Shown here: piece by piece, positions 1 to 12,800 of the stretch
Numbering within the stretch: position 1 is the stretch's first letter
Layout: every line of letters begins with the position of its first letter
Source: Dryas octopetala
Taxonomy: Eukaryota; Streptophyta; Magnoliopsida; Rosales; Rosaceae
Direction: 5' to 3'
Length of the DNA stretch: 64,000 nucleotides
Assembly: GCA_963921425.1 (NCBI GenBank)
Contig: OY992832.1
Location: forward strand, 28,299,489 to 28,363,488
Notes under the pieces: generated by a model
Databases searched by the model: none
Told to the model about the DNA's origin: nothing
What the model saw: only the letters and a program-made list of their open reading frames with translations
Position numbers and translations under genes: made by a program

Positions 1-1198
1 AAGGCAGTACTAAAATGTAACTTTGTACCCAAAGCCTGTTGTAAGCTCTCCCAAAACTGAGAAGTAAACCGTGAGTCTCTATCCGACACAATAGACACGG
101 GGGCACCATGCAATCTTACAATCTCATCCACAAATAATTTCGCCAGTTTGTCCAAAGGGTGAGTCTCGCGAACGGGTAGGAAATGTGCAGACTTCATGAG
201 TCGATCAACAATCACTCAAATACCATCGTGCCCATTCTGAGTATGTGGAAGTTTGTATAGAAAGTCCATGGTGATGTGCTCCCACTTCCACTTGGGAATC
301 GGAAATGGCTGCATAAATCCTGAAGGCTTCTGGCGTTCCGCTTTTACTTGTTGACAAATCAGACATCTTGCAACAAATTCTGCTATTTCTCTTTTCATTC
401 TTGGCCACCAATAATGTTCTCTGAGGGTACGATACATTTTGGTGCTACCCGGATGCATGGCATAAGCTGAATTGTGAGCCTCCTCCAAGATGTCCCTCTT
501 GGGCGCCTCATCTGCCGACACACATAACCTCGTACTCATGACCAAAACTCTGTCATCTCTGACTGTATAAACGGCTCTCAATCCACTTCCTGCTTCATCA
601 ACACGGAATCTTGAAGCTGTGTCTCTCGTACCTTATCAATCAACACTGGTCTTCTCGAAAGCTAGCTAACAAGGCTCCAAAACAATCTACATCCAAGGTA
701 GCTCCTGAAGTCCTCAACTCAACTAATAAAGGCAAGCGTATCGCCTTAAGATGTGCCAAAGAGCCTGAAGTCTTCTTACTAAGAGCATCCGCCACCACAT
801 TAGCTTTTCCAGGGTGATACTCAATAGTGCAATCATAATCCTTGATCGACTCTAGCCACCTTCTCTGTCTCAAGTTCAATTCTTTTTGAGTGAATAAGTA
901 CTTGAGGCTCTTATGATCAGTGAAGATCTGACAAGTCACTCCATATAAATAATGCCTTCAAATCTTAAGAGCAAACACGACTACTGCAAGTTCTAAATCG
1001 TGGGTCGGATAGTTCAACTGTTGCTTTTTGAGTTTCCTAGAAGCGTAAAAAACTACCTTACCATGCTGCATCAACACACAACCTAGGCCTTGACGTGAAG
1101 CATCGCTGTAAATCACAAATCCACTGCTGCCATTATGAAGTGTCAAAATAGGGGCAGAAGTCAGTCGGTTCTTAAGCTCTTGGAAACTCTGCTCACAC
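1..1198 (-). pseudogene. Ty3/gypsy pol C-terminal part: RNase H and integrase (broken, truncated by window edge)
   Basis: Frames between 1198 and about 640 encode a Ty3-type RNase H. The YSDAS patch carries the first catalytic Asp, DLELAVV carries the Glu, and [11 protein letters not shown] the next Asp, followed by ADALS. Frame 581-216 encodes the integrase zinc domain with H36-X6-H43-X29-C73-X2-C76 (numbered in that frame), then the start of the DDE core at TMDF. Bases below 215 continue the core to a SDRD patch in another frame. In-frame stops, such as the TGA near 214 just after the HDGI patch, and frame changes make this a pseudogene. The reading frame resumes at 4205 across the inserted solo LTR. 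The third catalytic residue and C-terminus are not visible. Confidence 0.88.
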
Positions 1199-1944
1199 TG
1201 ACAGAACCGCCCCCAGATTTTCACTCTGAAACCCGGAAAGGTCCTGTGGGATCCAAAATTAAGGAAAATCCCACCGAAAATTCGGCAGAACCTCCCCTGA
1301 AAATGGACTAACCAAAAAATTTGAAAACCTGTAAAAGCACTTCTAAAATATCAACCACCTTTATCGCAACCAAAAAGGGTCTCAGACCCAACAATTTCAA
1401 AGAAAAACTATCTTAAAATTTAAGTGTGGTTATCAAAGGCACTAATCTATTATAAGAAATTTTTACACAATGAAAATGACGCCTACAAGGTTTGAGTAAA
1501 GATATGGACGTATATGCCTCGACGTGATTGGCTCGACCTCCACCAAAGCTACTACCTGGGGGAAAACAATTTAAGACAAAACAAGAAAATTGTGAGATAA
1601 CTCAGTAAGTGGACAAGTTCAGAAAACAAAACATAAAATTAGATTATCTTTTAAAAGTCATAAAATAAAAACCTTTAAGACCTTACAATCGCTCTTTGAA
1701 ATCCCCCAGCTTTAAAATTATTTTCAAAATCTATTCTCAAACGTCAAAGGAATTATTTAAATACATGATAGAGGCGTTAAACAAGTAAGAAGTCGTTCTT
1801 TAACACTTTCTGAGTAAAAGTATTCTGTAGCACCATATTTAAGAATCCAAATTAACATAAAAAGAAATTTCCTCCTTAAACTTATATCATATAAAATTCT
1901 CGAAGAGGGGAATGAAGTTTCATCGTACTCAAACCCGTAACTAC

Positions 1945-2175
1945 AGACAATGTCCTGGCCACAATCCCGCGCACGGGCAGGCTCAAATCCTGGCCACATT
2001 CTCATACGGAGAGGTCACTCCGCACGAGCAGACTTGTATCCTGGCCACAATCTCGTACGGAGGGGTCACTCCGCACGAGCAGGCTCACCTCCTAGCCACA
2101 ATCTCATACGGAGAGGTCATTCCATACGAGCAGGCTCGTATCCTGGCCACAATCCCGTGCATTTTACACAGGCAG
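1945..2175. repeat. Minisatellite, about 51-54 bp unit, ~4 copies, within the LTR
   Basis: The phrase TCCTGGCCACAATCTCGTAC followed by GGAG-GGTCACTCCGCACGAGCAGG recurs at spacings of about 51-54 bp. The copies differ by several substitutions. Comparable but different arrays occur at the corresponding place in other LTR copies in this window. Confidence 0.8.
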
Positions 2176-3748
2176 GCTAGTCCGATCAAAGACGTGCACT
2201 TACACAACAGTTTTAAACTACTCTTTAAATCTCTACTTTCCTTTGAAATGAAAATCCCTTTTCCTTCCCCTCAACACACTCATTAATAAACTCAAACTCT
2301 AAAGTGTCATTATTTCGAATAAATTTAATATTCATAAAACCATTCATAATATCTCAACGCCACACAAAATAATTTCTTGAAGATGAGAAATCAACTATGA
2401 GATTATCACACCTTTTACTATCAACTCAAGGCTTACTCAAAACTTTGAAATCGATTTATTCTCAATAAAATTCTTGTATAAAATCATGTTGGAAATCATT
2501 TATCTCTCACGGCTCTTAAAACCAAGTTAATTCATCAATCTCATATGAAAAATCATTTAATAAAACTTAAGGTAAGAACATTAACTAACTAATGAAAATA
2601 TATATACTCTGAAAATCATAAATCATTTATAACAAGTCCAGTCCCAAAATATTTTAACTTAATCCATACTCAAATTCATCATTTCTCAATTAATACTCAA
2701 GATAAACAAATAATCCAACCATAAAGTAAAAAAAAAAAAAAAATTTCTAGAACAAAAGTCCACTCACTAATTTGGGAAGTTTAGCTCCGATCCTCCGTCG
2801 GATCGTTACCCGCCACGGCAATGTCGCCTATAAAATAGAACCATAAAAACGATGAAATAAGGATTTAGACTCTACTCAAGGACGTTTCAAAGTGTGCGTG
2901 TGTGATGCCTAGACGTTCCACCAATTCTGTAATTTTCTAACGGTTCATTTATAATTTCTCTTAAACCCCATACACTTAAATTCATCCCGACTCAAAATCA
3001 AACACCACCCCACTCATTTTAAATTCGTCAATTTTATCACAACAAACCTTATATATATACTTTGGCCGGGGTTCGTCCGGGAGTTCCTTCGGTACTGACA
3101 AGATGTCCAATTACTGTCCAATTTGGGGTTTTATCACTTTCCAGCAACTTCAACTCATCTAAACTCCATAACCAACTAAAAATAAACTTCAATTTCATAT
3201 TATTTAAAGAATTTGACAGCTAGGTGGTCGGAACCACCGTCGTCCCCACCCAAAGTGGCCTTGTCTAGACCAAAAGTCACCAATTCTTCAAATTTCTTTA
3301 AATTTCTAAATCTAATAATCAATTAAAGGTTCATAAGAGTGAAAATTACCCAAAAACGCTCAAGAACACCTCTCAAAACTAAAATTTTAAGGGAACCCGA
3401 AATAGGTACAAGCCTTACATATTCAACTTCAGAATTTTTCAAAATTGACCAACCATACCTTAGGGGAAAGAGAGCCCATACCTAGAGAATCAATTTTTGC
3501 CGAAAACGCTGGAATCGGCAGCGGAAGCCAGCGGTGGAGCTTGGCCTTTCCGAGGTATCTCTGCATGCAGAGGAGGTGGCCGGCCAAGGGAGGCTCGGGG
3601 GAAGGACGACCGGCCCCTGGGGCTCACGCCAGTGGCCTCGCACCGCCTGGAAATTGGCCGGACCACTGCCTCCAGTGGTTAGGCCGCGCGCACACAGAGG
3701 AGAGGGAAGAGAGAGAACTATCGGGGAGAAAGAAAGAAACCGGGGGAG

Positions 3749-3757
<9 letters not shown>

Positions 3758-3801
<44 letters not shown>
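3758..3801. repeat. (GA)n microsatellite
   Basis: This is an almost pure GA dinucleotide run, (CT)n in LTR orientation, roughly 400 bp inside the LTR 5' end. It sits just downstream of a TTTTAAAA-like AT block that could be the LTR core promoter. Confidence 0.9.
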
Positions 3802-3803
<2 letters not shown>

Positions 3804-4204
3804 AGAGGGCTGGGGCGGTGGCGTCGCCGCCCCCTGGCCGGACGGCAAGGGAGGGAGGCTGGAGAGAAAGAGCTCCGGGGAGAGAAAGAGAACCAGGAAG
3901 TGTGTCGTGAGTGAGGAGAGACAAAAGTCAATTTTTAAAACTGATTTTTGGGTTAAAAAAAATCGTTAAATGAAATTTTACATAATTGCCCCTCACTTCA
4001 AAAGCCCGTAACTCGGATCGACGTGTGCTTCATGTCTACGAACTCATGGACTCGAGACCTTCCCAACAAGCCCAAAGTCAAAATCAAAAATCCACAAATT
4101 TTAAAAGTCAACTTTCAAATCAAGTCCAATTTAAAACGAAAATTAAAAATTAGCCCAAAATTTTTAAATTTCCAAATAAATTTGGGTCGGATCGTTACAC
4201 ACAC

Positions 4205-5600
4205 TCCTCTGTCCACACATACTTCACCCCTTTCCTGGTCAACCGTGTAAGAGGTGCTGCTATCTTGGAAAACCCTTCTACAAAACGACAGTAATAACCC
4301 GCCAAACCAAAGAAACTCCTCACCTCGGTTACACTAGTAGGTTACTCCCAATTCATAACTGCCTCAATCTTCTGTGGGTCAACAAAATCACCCTCAGTTG
4401 AAATCATATGCCCCAAGAATCCTACTCTATCCAACCAAAATTGGCCCTTGCTGAACTTGGCATACAACTGATGCTCTCTCAAAGTCTGCAAAACCGTTCT
4501 CAAGTGCTCCACATGATCTATGTCACTCTGAGAATACACCAATATGTCATCGAAAAAAACAATGACAAATCGATCCAGGTAAGAATGGAAAACCCGATTC
4601 ATGAGGTCCATGAAGGCTGCTGGGGCATTAGTCAGCCCAAATGGCATGACTAAGAACTCATAATGTCCATATCGAGTTCGAAAGGTAGTCTGGGGTACGT
4701 CGATCTCTCTAATTCGTAATTGATGATAGCCCGATCTCAAATCAATCTTAGAGAATACCCTAGCGCCCTGCAACTGATCAAACAAGTTATCAATACGAGG
4801 CAAGGGGTATCGATTCCGCACTGTGACCTTATTAAGTTGTCTGTAATCGATGCACAACCTCATATTTCATCCTTCTTCTTCACAAACAACGCTGGTGAGC
4901 CCCAAGGAGAAACACTAGCTAGGTTGGATAAACCCCTTCTCTACCAATTTCTGTAATTGAGTTTTCAACTCCTTCAACTCGGCTGGAGCCATTCTATATG
5001 GTGCTAAGGAAATGAGTGCCGTGTCAAGAACCAAGTCAATGGCAAAGTCAATCACCCTCTCCGGAGGCAAACCCGGAAGGTCGTCCGGAAAGTCCTGTAC
5101 CACAGGTATGTTCTCAAGTCTCACCTCACTAGCTCGACTATTAATGATGTGGGCTAAGTACCCTGTACAACCCTTCTGTAACAGACGTCTAGCAATTAGA
5201 TCTGAAATCATACAAGATGGAAGGATTCTACACTCACCATGAAAAACAATCTCTGGTCGCCTTGGAGGTCTGAAAGTCACTATCTTCCGAAAACAATCAA
5301 CAGAGGCATGATGAGCAGCAAGCCGATCCATACCCAATATAAGGTCAACATAAAAAATGTCCAAGAGAATCAAATTTGCCTCAAGTTCATAGCCGTCAAT
5401 TACGATGAGGTAACCTCTAAAAACTTCACAAGCTAAGAGTGAAACCCCGGCTGGTGTAGCTATAACTAACTCAAATTCTAACGGAGTCAACACCCTATCG
5501 GCGGATAAGGCAAATCTACGCGCAACAAAAGAGTGTGTGGCACCCAGGGTCCATCAAGATACGTGCATTTTGTCCAAAAATAGAAATCGTACACATAATG
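4205..5600 (-). pseudogene. Ty3/gypsy pol: aspartic protease and reverse transcriptase (broken)
   Basis: The minus frame 4863-4342 encodes RT blocks: [27 protein letters not shown], the [17 protein letters not shown] patch and the [10 protein letters not shown] catalytic box (DD codons at 4546-4551). It continues through GHMIS to a connection region ending at the solo LTR insertion. Upstream, frame 5493-4915 holds the protease C-terminal half and the linker to RT (LPPERVIDFAIDL). The protease active site near 5530-5560 reads D-P-G, then loses frame because of an apparent extra base in the G run, so the expected D-x-G-A loop is broken. A stop or frame change also separates the 5493-4915 and 4863-4342 frames. 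The CDS is non-functional. Confidence 0.9.
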
Positions 5601-6850
5601 ACATCCAGTGAAGCCAAAGTGTCCTGCTGCGTCATGGCGAAGACTCTGCCCTGAGCTCTAGGGTGTCCTGGCTGAACCCTCTACTATCTTCCACCTCTAC
5701 CAACATCTCTAAACTGTGCTCCACTACTAGATGTGGCACCCCTAGTCTGTAAGGCCTTTTAACCCTTACTCTGGGCCCCTGAAGTATGTCCCTGTTGGGG
5801 GGCCGATCTCGAAGAACCTCCATCACCCAGTCGTAGCATTGGACACTCCCTCATAAAATGGCATGTCTGTCCACAATGATAACACTCAAAGCTGCCTATA
5901 TAACACATCCCATCATGATATTTGTCGCAAGAACTACACAGAGGACAGCCTGTCCCATGAATCCGACTACCCTAAGATCCACTCAATCGTGCTGTGCTAC
6001 GAGCTGAGCTACCCGCTAACTGATGGCTAGAACTCTGACTGTGTCCAGAACCTCGGCTACCCACTAGCCATGTCTAGCACCTCTGAAACCACCACTTCCT
6101 GAAGAACCTGAACTGAAACTGCCTCTCTTGGATGGTCTTTGTGGTACTCTGATAATGATGACGCCTCGCTTCGCCTCTGCTCCGATCTGATAAAGATCTT
6201 TTAACCCTCATAGCAGCTTCTCTCAAAGAGTTAAAAGTATAATAGTTCGCTGCGGTGACCACGTTGCGAATTGAATCTTCAAACCCTACTCAAACCTTGA
6301 GCATCTATCAGCCTCATCTGTTACCAGAGCTGAGCAAAAATTGGAGAGCTCAGTAAATTTTCTCTCATACTCAGCTACTAACATAGACCCCTATCTAAGC
6401 CTCAGGAACTCAGCCCTCTTCTCATCACAATAAATCCGAGGATAGTACTTCTCGTAAAAGACTCTCCTGAATCTGTCCCAAGTGATCTCGGCCGCAGTGA
6501 GTCCCAAACGCTCCGAGTCCCACCAGTGATAAGCATCACCCAGTAGCAGGAAAGTAGCCAAGACTAACTTATGGTCATCGGGGCATCCCATAACCTAAAA
6601 GATCCTCTCAAGTTGTATCATCCACTCGTTAGCCACGTTGGGATCCGAAGTATCCGAAAAATTTAAGGCGGCACGCTCAATGCTGTATTCCCGCTCAGGA
6701 AAAGCTCTAATGCGAAAAGTAGTAGTCACTGCCTCAGCTAGCCTATCAATAGACTGTTTAAAACCCTGTGTCGTCTCATTGACACCTTCTACAACCGTAC
6801 GGTGGGTCCCCGACGGTCAGCCACGTCAAGGAGGCATAATACCTATATGA
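5601..6850 (-). pseudogene. Ty3/gypsy gag with CCHC zinc knuckle (broken)
   Basis: The minus frame 6591-6391 has the retrotransposon gag signature: LLLGDAYHWWDSE, then ITWDRFRRVFYEKYYP and KRAEFLRLR. Further pieces in other frames (6262-6074, 5826-5632) cover the basic linker and the nucleocapsid. A CCHC knuckle, C-X2-C-X4-H-X4-C (CYHCGQTCHFMREC), is encoded at 5843-5884, and a second Cys-rich patch lies just upstream of it at about 5890-5950. Frameshifts and stops divide the ORF into at least four pieces. The likely start lies close to 6850, about 70 bp inside the primer-binding site, but the exact start codon is uncertain. Confidence 0.85.
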
Positions 6851-6916
6851 AAATCAAACACTTATCAATAATGGGGATGCACATTCAGCGCAGGGTTAAA
6901 AGATCTAAAACCTAAA

Positions 6917-6928
6917 GCTCTGATACCA
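6917..6928 (-). other. Primer-binding site complementary to initiator tRNA-Met
   Basis: The minus strand reads TGGTATCAGAGC, the standard plant iMet primer site, 3 nt inside the end of the LTR (…TGTCA). This fixes the LTR border at 6932 and the orientation of the element. Confidence 0.93.
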
Positions 6929-6931
6929 AGT

Positions 6932-9731
6932 TGACAGAACCGCTCCCAGATTTCCACCCTGAAACCCGGAGAGGTCCTGTGAGATCCAAAATTAAGGAAA
7001 ATCCTACCGAAAATTCGGCAGAACCACCCCTGAAAATGGACTAACTCAAAATTTATAAAACCTGTAAAAACACTTCTAAAAACTTCAACTACCTCTACCA
7101 CAACCAAAAAGGGTCTCAGACCCTACAAATACAAAATAATCTTATAATTTAAGTATGGTTATCAGAGCCACTACTCCTATTACAACAATTTTTATAGTTA
7201 AAGAAAAAGAACTTCCAAAATGGAAGCGATGCCTACAAGATCCGAGTAGAGAAAATGGACGTTATACCTCGACGTGAATGGCGCGACCTCCACCACTTCT
7301 ATTGTCTGAGGGGACAATTTAAGACAAAACAAGAAAAATTGTGAGATAAACTCAGTGAGTGGACAATTTAATGGAGATGAAATCAAAGGTTAAATATCTT
7401 TTCAGAAAACCCTTTATAACCACGTTTAACTCTAAGACCTCACGTCGCTCTTTAAAATCTCTCTTTTTTAAAACCATTTCCAAGATTTAAGAGTGTTATA
7501 AAACTACTGGAACTCAAGGAATAGATAAATCAAAACACATTTCTCAATAACCAACCATCTAAATTAACAAAGTCATAAAAATAATAAAATCGAAATCTTT
7601 ATAAAACTCGAAATGTATTTCTTACTTAAAATCCATATTTAAACTCTTGAATATAACAATTTAATTTCCACCATACTTATACCCTGAAAAACCTGGCCAT
7701 ACACCTGTGCGGAATTCCTGCATCGCACAGGCAAGCAATATCCTGGTCATACACACGCGTGGAGTAAAATTCATACACGTGCAGGCAATCCTGGTTGTAC
7801 GTGCACGCAGAGCAGCCCCTAAAGGGCGAAGCATCCCTACACACGGCCCAAAGCCTATATCTGTGCCGTGATGGGTCCTAAAGACCTATTCAATCCGATA
7901 ACCTGGAGGGTACTGCAAGGGTGGTTTGAAAACCATTTTTTTCATAACCCAAATATATCATTTTTCCACCAAGAGTAGAGTTATTGTACTTTCCCAAGAA
8001 ACTTTAAATCCATAATCTTATTGCATAATTCCAATTCAAAATATTTATCCTCCACAACTAAAATTCCCAAATTAACTAAGTCAATACTCAATATGGAAAT
8101 CTCATTTAAAAATTTTCAAAGCTAGATAAAATCTTATATTTGGTTTTCAAATGATTAAATAGGCAAATAACCATTTAAAACCCATAATCCAATTAAAATC
8201 AAGGTCAAACTCACAAATCATCATATTTGAATAAAACTCATTATAATAATCATGACTTAAATCTCGAAGTTCATGAAAATCATTTCAAAAAAACAAAAAT
8301 CCAACTCACTACTCAGTAATCAATTACTCAAGATATTAAATATGAACAAATCCATGAATTTATAAAAACGTTCAAGAAACCAAGTCCACTCACAGAGATA
8401 GCCCTAGCTTCGATCCTCCGCCGAATCGTCACGAGTCACGGTCGTTTCGCCTATAAAATAAACAATCAAAGAAATCCAATTAGTTCCGACTCAAGACACT
8501 TAAATGTAAATGTGTGCCCAACTTAACGTCACACCCGACTCTCGTTCTAACTCGACGGTTCACACATCCACACGTAGACCCAAAACACCTACATAACACT
8601 CCAAAAGCTCCTCGGCTCAGCATAACCAAAAACATCTTAACCGAGATCAACTCTAAAGTTGTCCTAAAATAAACCTACAGTCGCAAAAAGGTAGTGAGGG
8701 TTCGAAGTCGCTGTGTGTGCCGCCTAAGGTGACTGTTTCCAGTCCAAATTCAACCAAATAAACCTAATTTCAACAAAACCCACTAATTTTTCTCAGTCCT
8801 AAACAACTATTGGGTCTCTTAGGGATGAAATTTGTCCAAGACATCACCATAATAACCCCCAATTCCGAAAACCCAAGATAACCCGAAATGGCATCAAACC
8901 CCCAATTTCTCATTTCCACAAAACTCAATTTAAACAATGAATTCAATAGAAAAAAAAAAAAAAAAAAACCTGACAGTAAATGAAGGATTACCCACCAAAA
9001 AATCTCGAAGATTTGAGATGAAAATTCAACTGAAAATGGAGAGGAAGGCCAACAGGTCTGTGTGGCTTTTTCGAGCAAAACTGGCGTGCAGAGGGGCTGG
9101 GTTAGCTGGAGAAGCAGCTAGGGTGTTGGCCGGCTTGTGGGAAGGTCACCGACGGTTGGTGGCGGCAAAAGGTTGCTGGTTTTGGTGGTTGGTGGTCGCA
9201 CATAGAGAAAGGGAAGAAAGAAGGAGAACACAGGGAGAGAGAATGAGGAGAAGGAGATAAATAGTGGGCTCGGGGGAGGGCTCTTCGTTGGTCGGTTGTG
9301 GTGGCTGTGGTCAGTGGTAGTGGCTGTGGCAGCTAGTGTGCAGGGCTGGGTTGCGGGGAAGAGAAGACAGAGAGAGAGAGAGTGCAGGGAGAGAGAGGAG
9401 AGAAAGTGAAGAGAGATAGAAAGAAAGAGTGCGGGGAGAGAGAGAGAGCTGATTTTAATTTGAGGTGTTTGGGTTTTAAAATTACTCAAATGCCCTTTCT
9501 AGAAAACTCTCCACACTTCCTACCAAAATTTCCAATTAGAACACCATTTTTTCCTACGCATTAGGAAACTCAAGTTCTAATTAGTCGTCTCGAGCTTAAA
9601 GGCCACATATTTAAAATTTTAAAACGCCCCTCTAAATACTAGAATTCCCTTCCTAAATTTTAATAAAGTTTGCCCAATAAGATTAAATTTTTATTTAATA
9701 AAAATATAAGACTTGGAGTCGGGTCGTTACA
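6932..9731 (-). mobile_element. 5' LTR of the Ty3/gypsy element (2.8 kb)
   Basis: The LTR starts TGTAACGACCCGACTCC at 9731 on the minus strand and ends …TGTCA at 6932, next to the primer site. Shared blocks with the solo LTR at 1199-4199 include both termini, the block ending in GGTCCTGTGRGATCC and the microsatellite position. A GA-rich stretch (about 9368-9450) lies about 280-360 bp from the LTR start, and a CG-bearing short-repeat zone lies at about 7690-7800. No gene is supported inside. Confidence 0.9.
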
Positions 9732-9886
9732 ACTAGTATGACGTGATTTTTATGCATTTTATCGAGAATTTACTTGGTTTGATTTTAATTGCGATATCTA
9801 ATAATTTGACTTATTAGCGTTCTTATGACGTTTTAATTGATACTACTGTCTAACATATCTTTTGGGAGAATTTCTAAAGCCTTTAT

Positions 9887-12800
9887 TGTAACGACCCGAC
9901 CCAAAGTTGACTTTTAAAAATAATGGACTTTCATTTTTGACTTTGGGCACGTTGGAAAGGTCTCGAGTCCACGAGTTCGTAGACACGCGGCACGCGTCAA
10001 TCGGAGCTACGATTTGAAAGATACGAGCATTTGAAGGAAAGGGCAATTTTGTAATTTTGTAGGAGTGGATTTTAAATACCCAAAATCCAGAAATTTCTGG
10101 ACATTCTCTCTCCTCTCTCCCCGATCCTCTCCCTCTCCCGCGTGTCTCTCCCTCTCTCACTCTCGCCGATTTGCCACCGGCGCGTGGCGGCGCGTCCGGC
10201 GGCGGATGGGCTAGGTTTTCGGCCCACCAGCATCGCCGCCCTCTCCTCTCTCTACCCCTGGCCTCCGTTCAACCCAGAAAAGCCCCGAAAACCCGAAACC
10301 AGCCTAGACCCGATTTGAGCCTCGCCGTCGATCTGACTGTTCCGACGAGATTTAGGTGGCCGGACCCACTGGGTCTTGTTCGCCTCACCACGGCGAGTTC
10401 ATCTGTGGTGTCCTCCTGCTCCGATGATGCTCCACGACGGAGCAATGAGCTCGGGAAGACAAGTCGGCCGCCAGCTTCCGCCGCCGATTTCGGCCATTTC
10501 CGGCGAGATTTGGCCGTCGGTCCAGTTGTCAAAAATGATCCTCGAGGTATGGGCCTTCTTTCCCCTTTGTTATTGCGTGTCAATTTTAAGAATCTAAAAA
10601 TTTGGAACTTTAGGGCTTGTACCCATTTCGGGTTTGCCTTGAATTGAGCCTACTTGAATGATTTCTGAGTTGTTTTTCATCCAATTGAAGGTCCTAGGTT
10701 AAATTTGGGTTGATTTTTAGTTGAAAAAAAAACCATTTTCTTAGATTGTGCCGCCGCAGCCACCACTGCCTCCGCCACTTGTGGCGGCGGGACAGTGGCC
10801 GTTTGTCTCTTTTTGCCCATTTTGAACTTCTAGGAGGTCCTTGGAGGTTGTTTAGTGAGTTTTTGTGAAATTTTTGTGTTGTATAAGCCGGGCAGCCACC
10901 GTGTGTGGTGGCGGCCGCCCGTTTTGGACGATTAAACGACCAATTGTGAATTATGTATATATTTAAGTTGGTTGTCTGGTCTTAACAGGTACATGGGCCC
11001 AGGAAATCTCATTCACGATGCCGTTATGCTGCCGGATTTGGTATCCGAGAAATGGCACCGTGAAGGATATTTCGGTCTTTTACGTAGTTAAATTGTGAGT
11101 GAAACGTATCGGACTTTTAATGTTGAGTACCGTTAATAAATCGTCGGTTTTGTGTGATTTGATGCTTTATGTTAAAGGAAGCCAAGTATAGGGTTCAGAC
11201 CATGAGAAGGAATTGACGAAGATTGAGACAATAAGATTAAGTGAGGAATAAGCAATTATCATACAATAGACTGTGAGTAGGAATGACAAACAAGTGAGGA
11301 AGGGGTCGTGAGTAGGAATCAATTTCAGAAAGGTTTCAGTATAGTTCAGGGTAGACTGTGAGTGGATCCTTGGTTTTCGAAATGTTTTGTACATTTTATA
11401 ATTTAACTCTTTTCTTGATTTATTTGAGTATGGACAATTTTCTGGAAAAGGTTTTGGTATTATTTTGGGGAAGTTTTATTAATGACTTTCTGTCCTTTAG
11501 AAAATGATTTTGATCGAGCAGCTTTCACAATTTGAGAATAATTTTATTTAAGCGGATTGATGGAAAGATTTAACTTTCAGTTTTTATCTGGAGGAGTAGT
11601 TTTTGAGAGGTGGTTGATTGAGATATACAGAAGCGGTTTCAAACCGCCATACTAGTACCCCCTTCAGCAGGTATGTATTGCTCTGCACTCACCTAGAGAT
11701 GACTCGGCGGTGTACGACCAGCACGCAGGTATATATTGCTCTGCACTCGCCTAGAGATGACTCGGCGGTGTATGACCAGCACGACATTTGCTCTGCACTT
11801 GCCTAGTTGGCAGTGTACGACCAGCACTCGCTCTGCACTTGCCTAGTTGGCGGTGTATGACCAGCATGACATTTGCTCTGCACTTGCCTAACCGGCAGTG
11901 TATGACCAGCATCACAGCAGGTATAGATTTGCTCTGCACTTGCCTAGAGATGACTCGGCAGTGTATGACCAGCAGTTCCCCGGGTACTAGTGTGGCGTGA
12001 GATTTCAGTTTGTGGAGCATTTTGAGAAATGAAATTACATCAGTAAATATTTTAAATGACAGTTTCAGTAGAGCATTGTGTTTTTATTTCAGTTATTTTA
12101 ACAGTTTTACAACTTGAAAATACTATTTATTCTTCAGAGTTCGAATTACAGTTTTGAGATGACTTAAAAATGGATTTGAAAGAAGAGATGGATTTGAGAA
12201 ATAGTTTTAAAGTTGGAGGGTTTCAAAGAGCGTCGTGAGTGCAATTGGATAGATGTTTGTTTGTACCGTGTGTTGTATGGCTTTTGTTCGTTAGGACTTG
12301 GGCTGGTTAGAACTTGGTAAGGTTTAGGCTTGAAGCTTGAGAAGGGAAGTGAGGGTGATTATGCCGTGAGGTTATTAATTAGGATGTGAATGTTTGAGGT
12401 TGATGTTGAGATTTATAGTTAAAGATTAGGCAATTGATTTGCCAAAATATTTTATTATTATTATTAATGAGATTTGATGTGCATATGAAGAGTTTTTGAT
12501 TATCTTGATGCTTGGATGATTGGTGGTGGAATGTTTTGTAATTAAGTAATTATGGATATTTTGTGGATTATTTTTGAGTTTGGGGATTGAGAAAATCATT
12601 GAGGACAATTATTATTATGTCATTTCACACATACGAGCTCTAGTGAGCTTATCGGGTTTGTTGTATAACCCGGTACACCATGGATGTGGTGTAGGATTTG
12701 TGTTTTGGAGGTTAAGCAGACTGAGGAAGCAGTGGAGGGGGAGACGAGGCAGTGGGACCCAAAAAGATTTATTTAATTGTTTTTACTCAGTGGTTTGTTT

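Larger units (their letters stand above)
1199..4199 (-). mobile_element. Solo LTR, family A (3.0 kb), inserted in pol
   Basis: On the minus strand the LTR begins TGTAACGATCCGACCC and ends GGTTCTGTCA. A perfect 5-bp TSD, CACAC, flanks it at 1194-1198 and 4200-4204. No primer site or coding region is attached, so it is a solo LTR rather than a full element. It lies between the RT and RNase H parts of the host pol gene, whose frame matches on both sides once the LTR and one TSD copy are ignored. It contains a GA/CT microsatellite at 3758-3801 and a minisatellite at about 1945-2175. Short ORFs inside it, including ones over the GA tract, are not credible genes. Confidence 0.93.
1..9731 (-). mobile_element. 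Ty3/gypsy LTR retrotransposon, decayed, 3' end beyond window
   Basis: In minus orientation the order is 5' LTR (6932-9731), primer-binding site, gag, protease, RT, RNase H and integrase, which is the Ty3/gypsy order with integrase last. The 3' LTR lies beyond base 1, so this element's own TSD cannot be checked; its 5' flank reads ACTAG at 9732-9736. A foreign solo LTR (1199-4199) splits pol. Stops and frameshifts are frequent in gag and pol, so the copy cannot encode its own proteins. The CCHC gag, the iMet primer site and the very long LTRs (2.8 kb) suggest the Del/Tekay chromovirus group. That lineage is an inference: the part that could carry a chromodomain is outside the window. Confidence 0.9.

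Noticed and set aside
3445..3969. Overlapping long ORFs on both strands over the LTR leader
   Set aside because: They are created by the stop-free GA/CT tract and GC-rich leader, are Arg/Glu or Ser/Leu low-complexity, and recur at the same place in other LTR copies.
6917..6928. tRNA-like sequence
   Set aside because: Only the 12-nt primer-binding complement is present; there is no cloverleaf.
11660..11990. Regular spaced repeats resembling a CRISPR array
   Set aside because: Eukaryotic LTR context; the spacers are themselves repeats with variable unit length, so it is a minisatellite.
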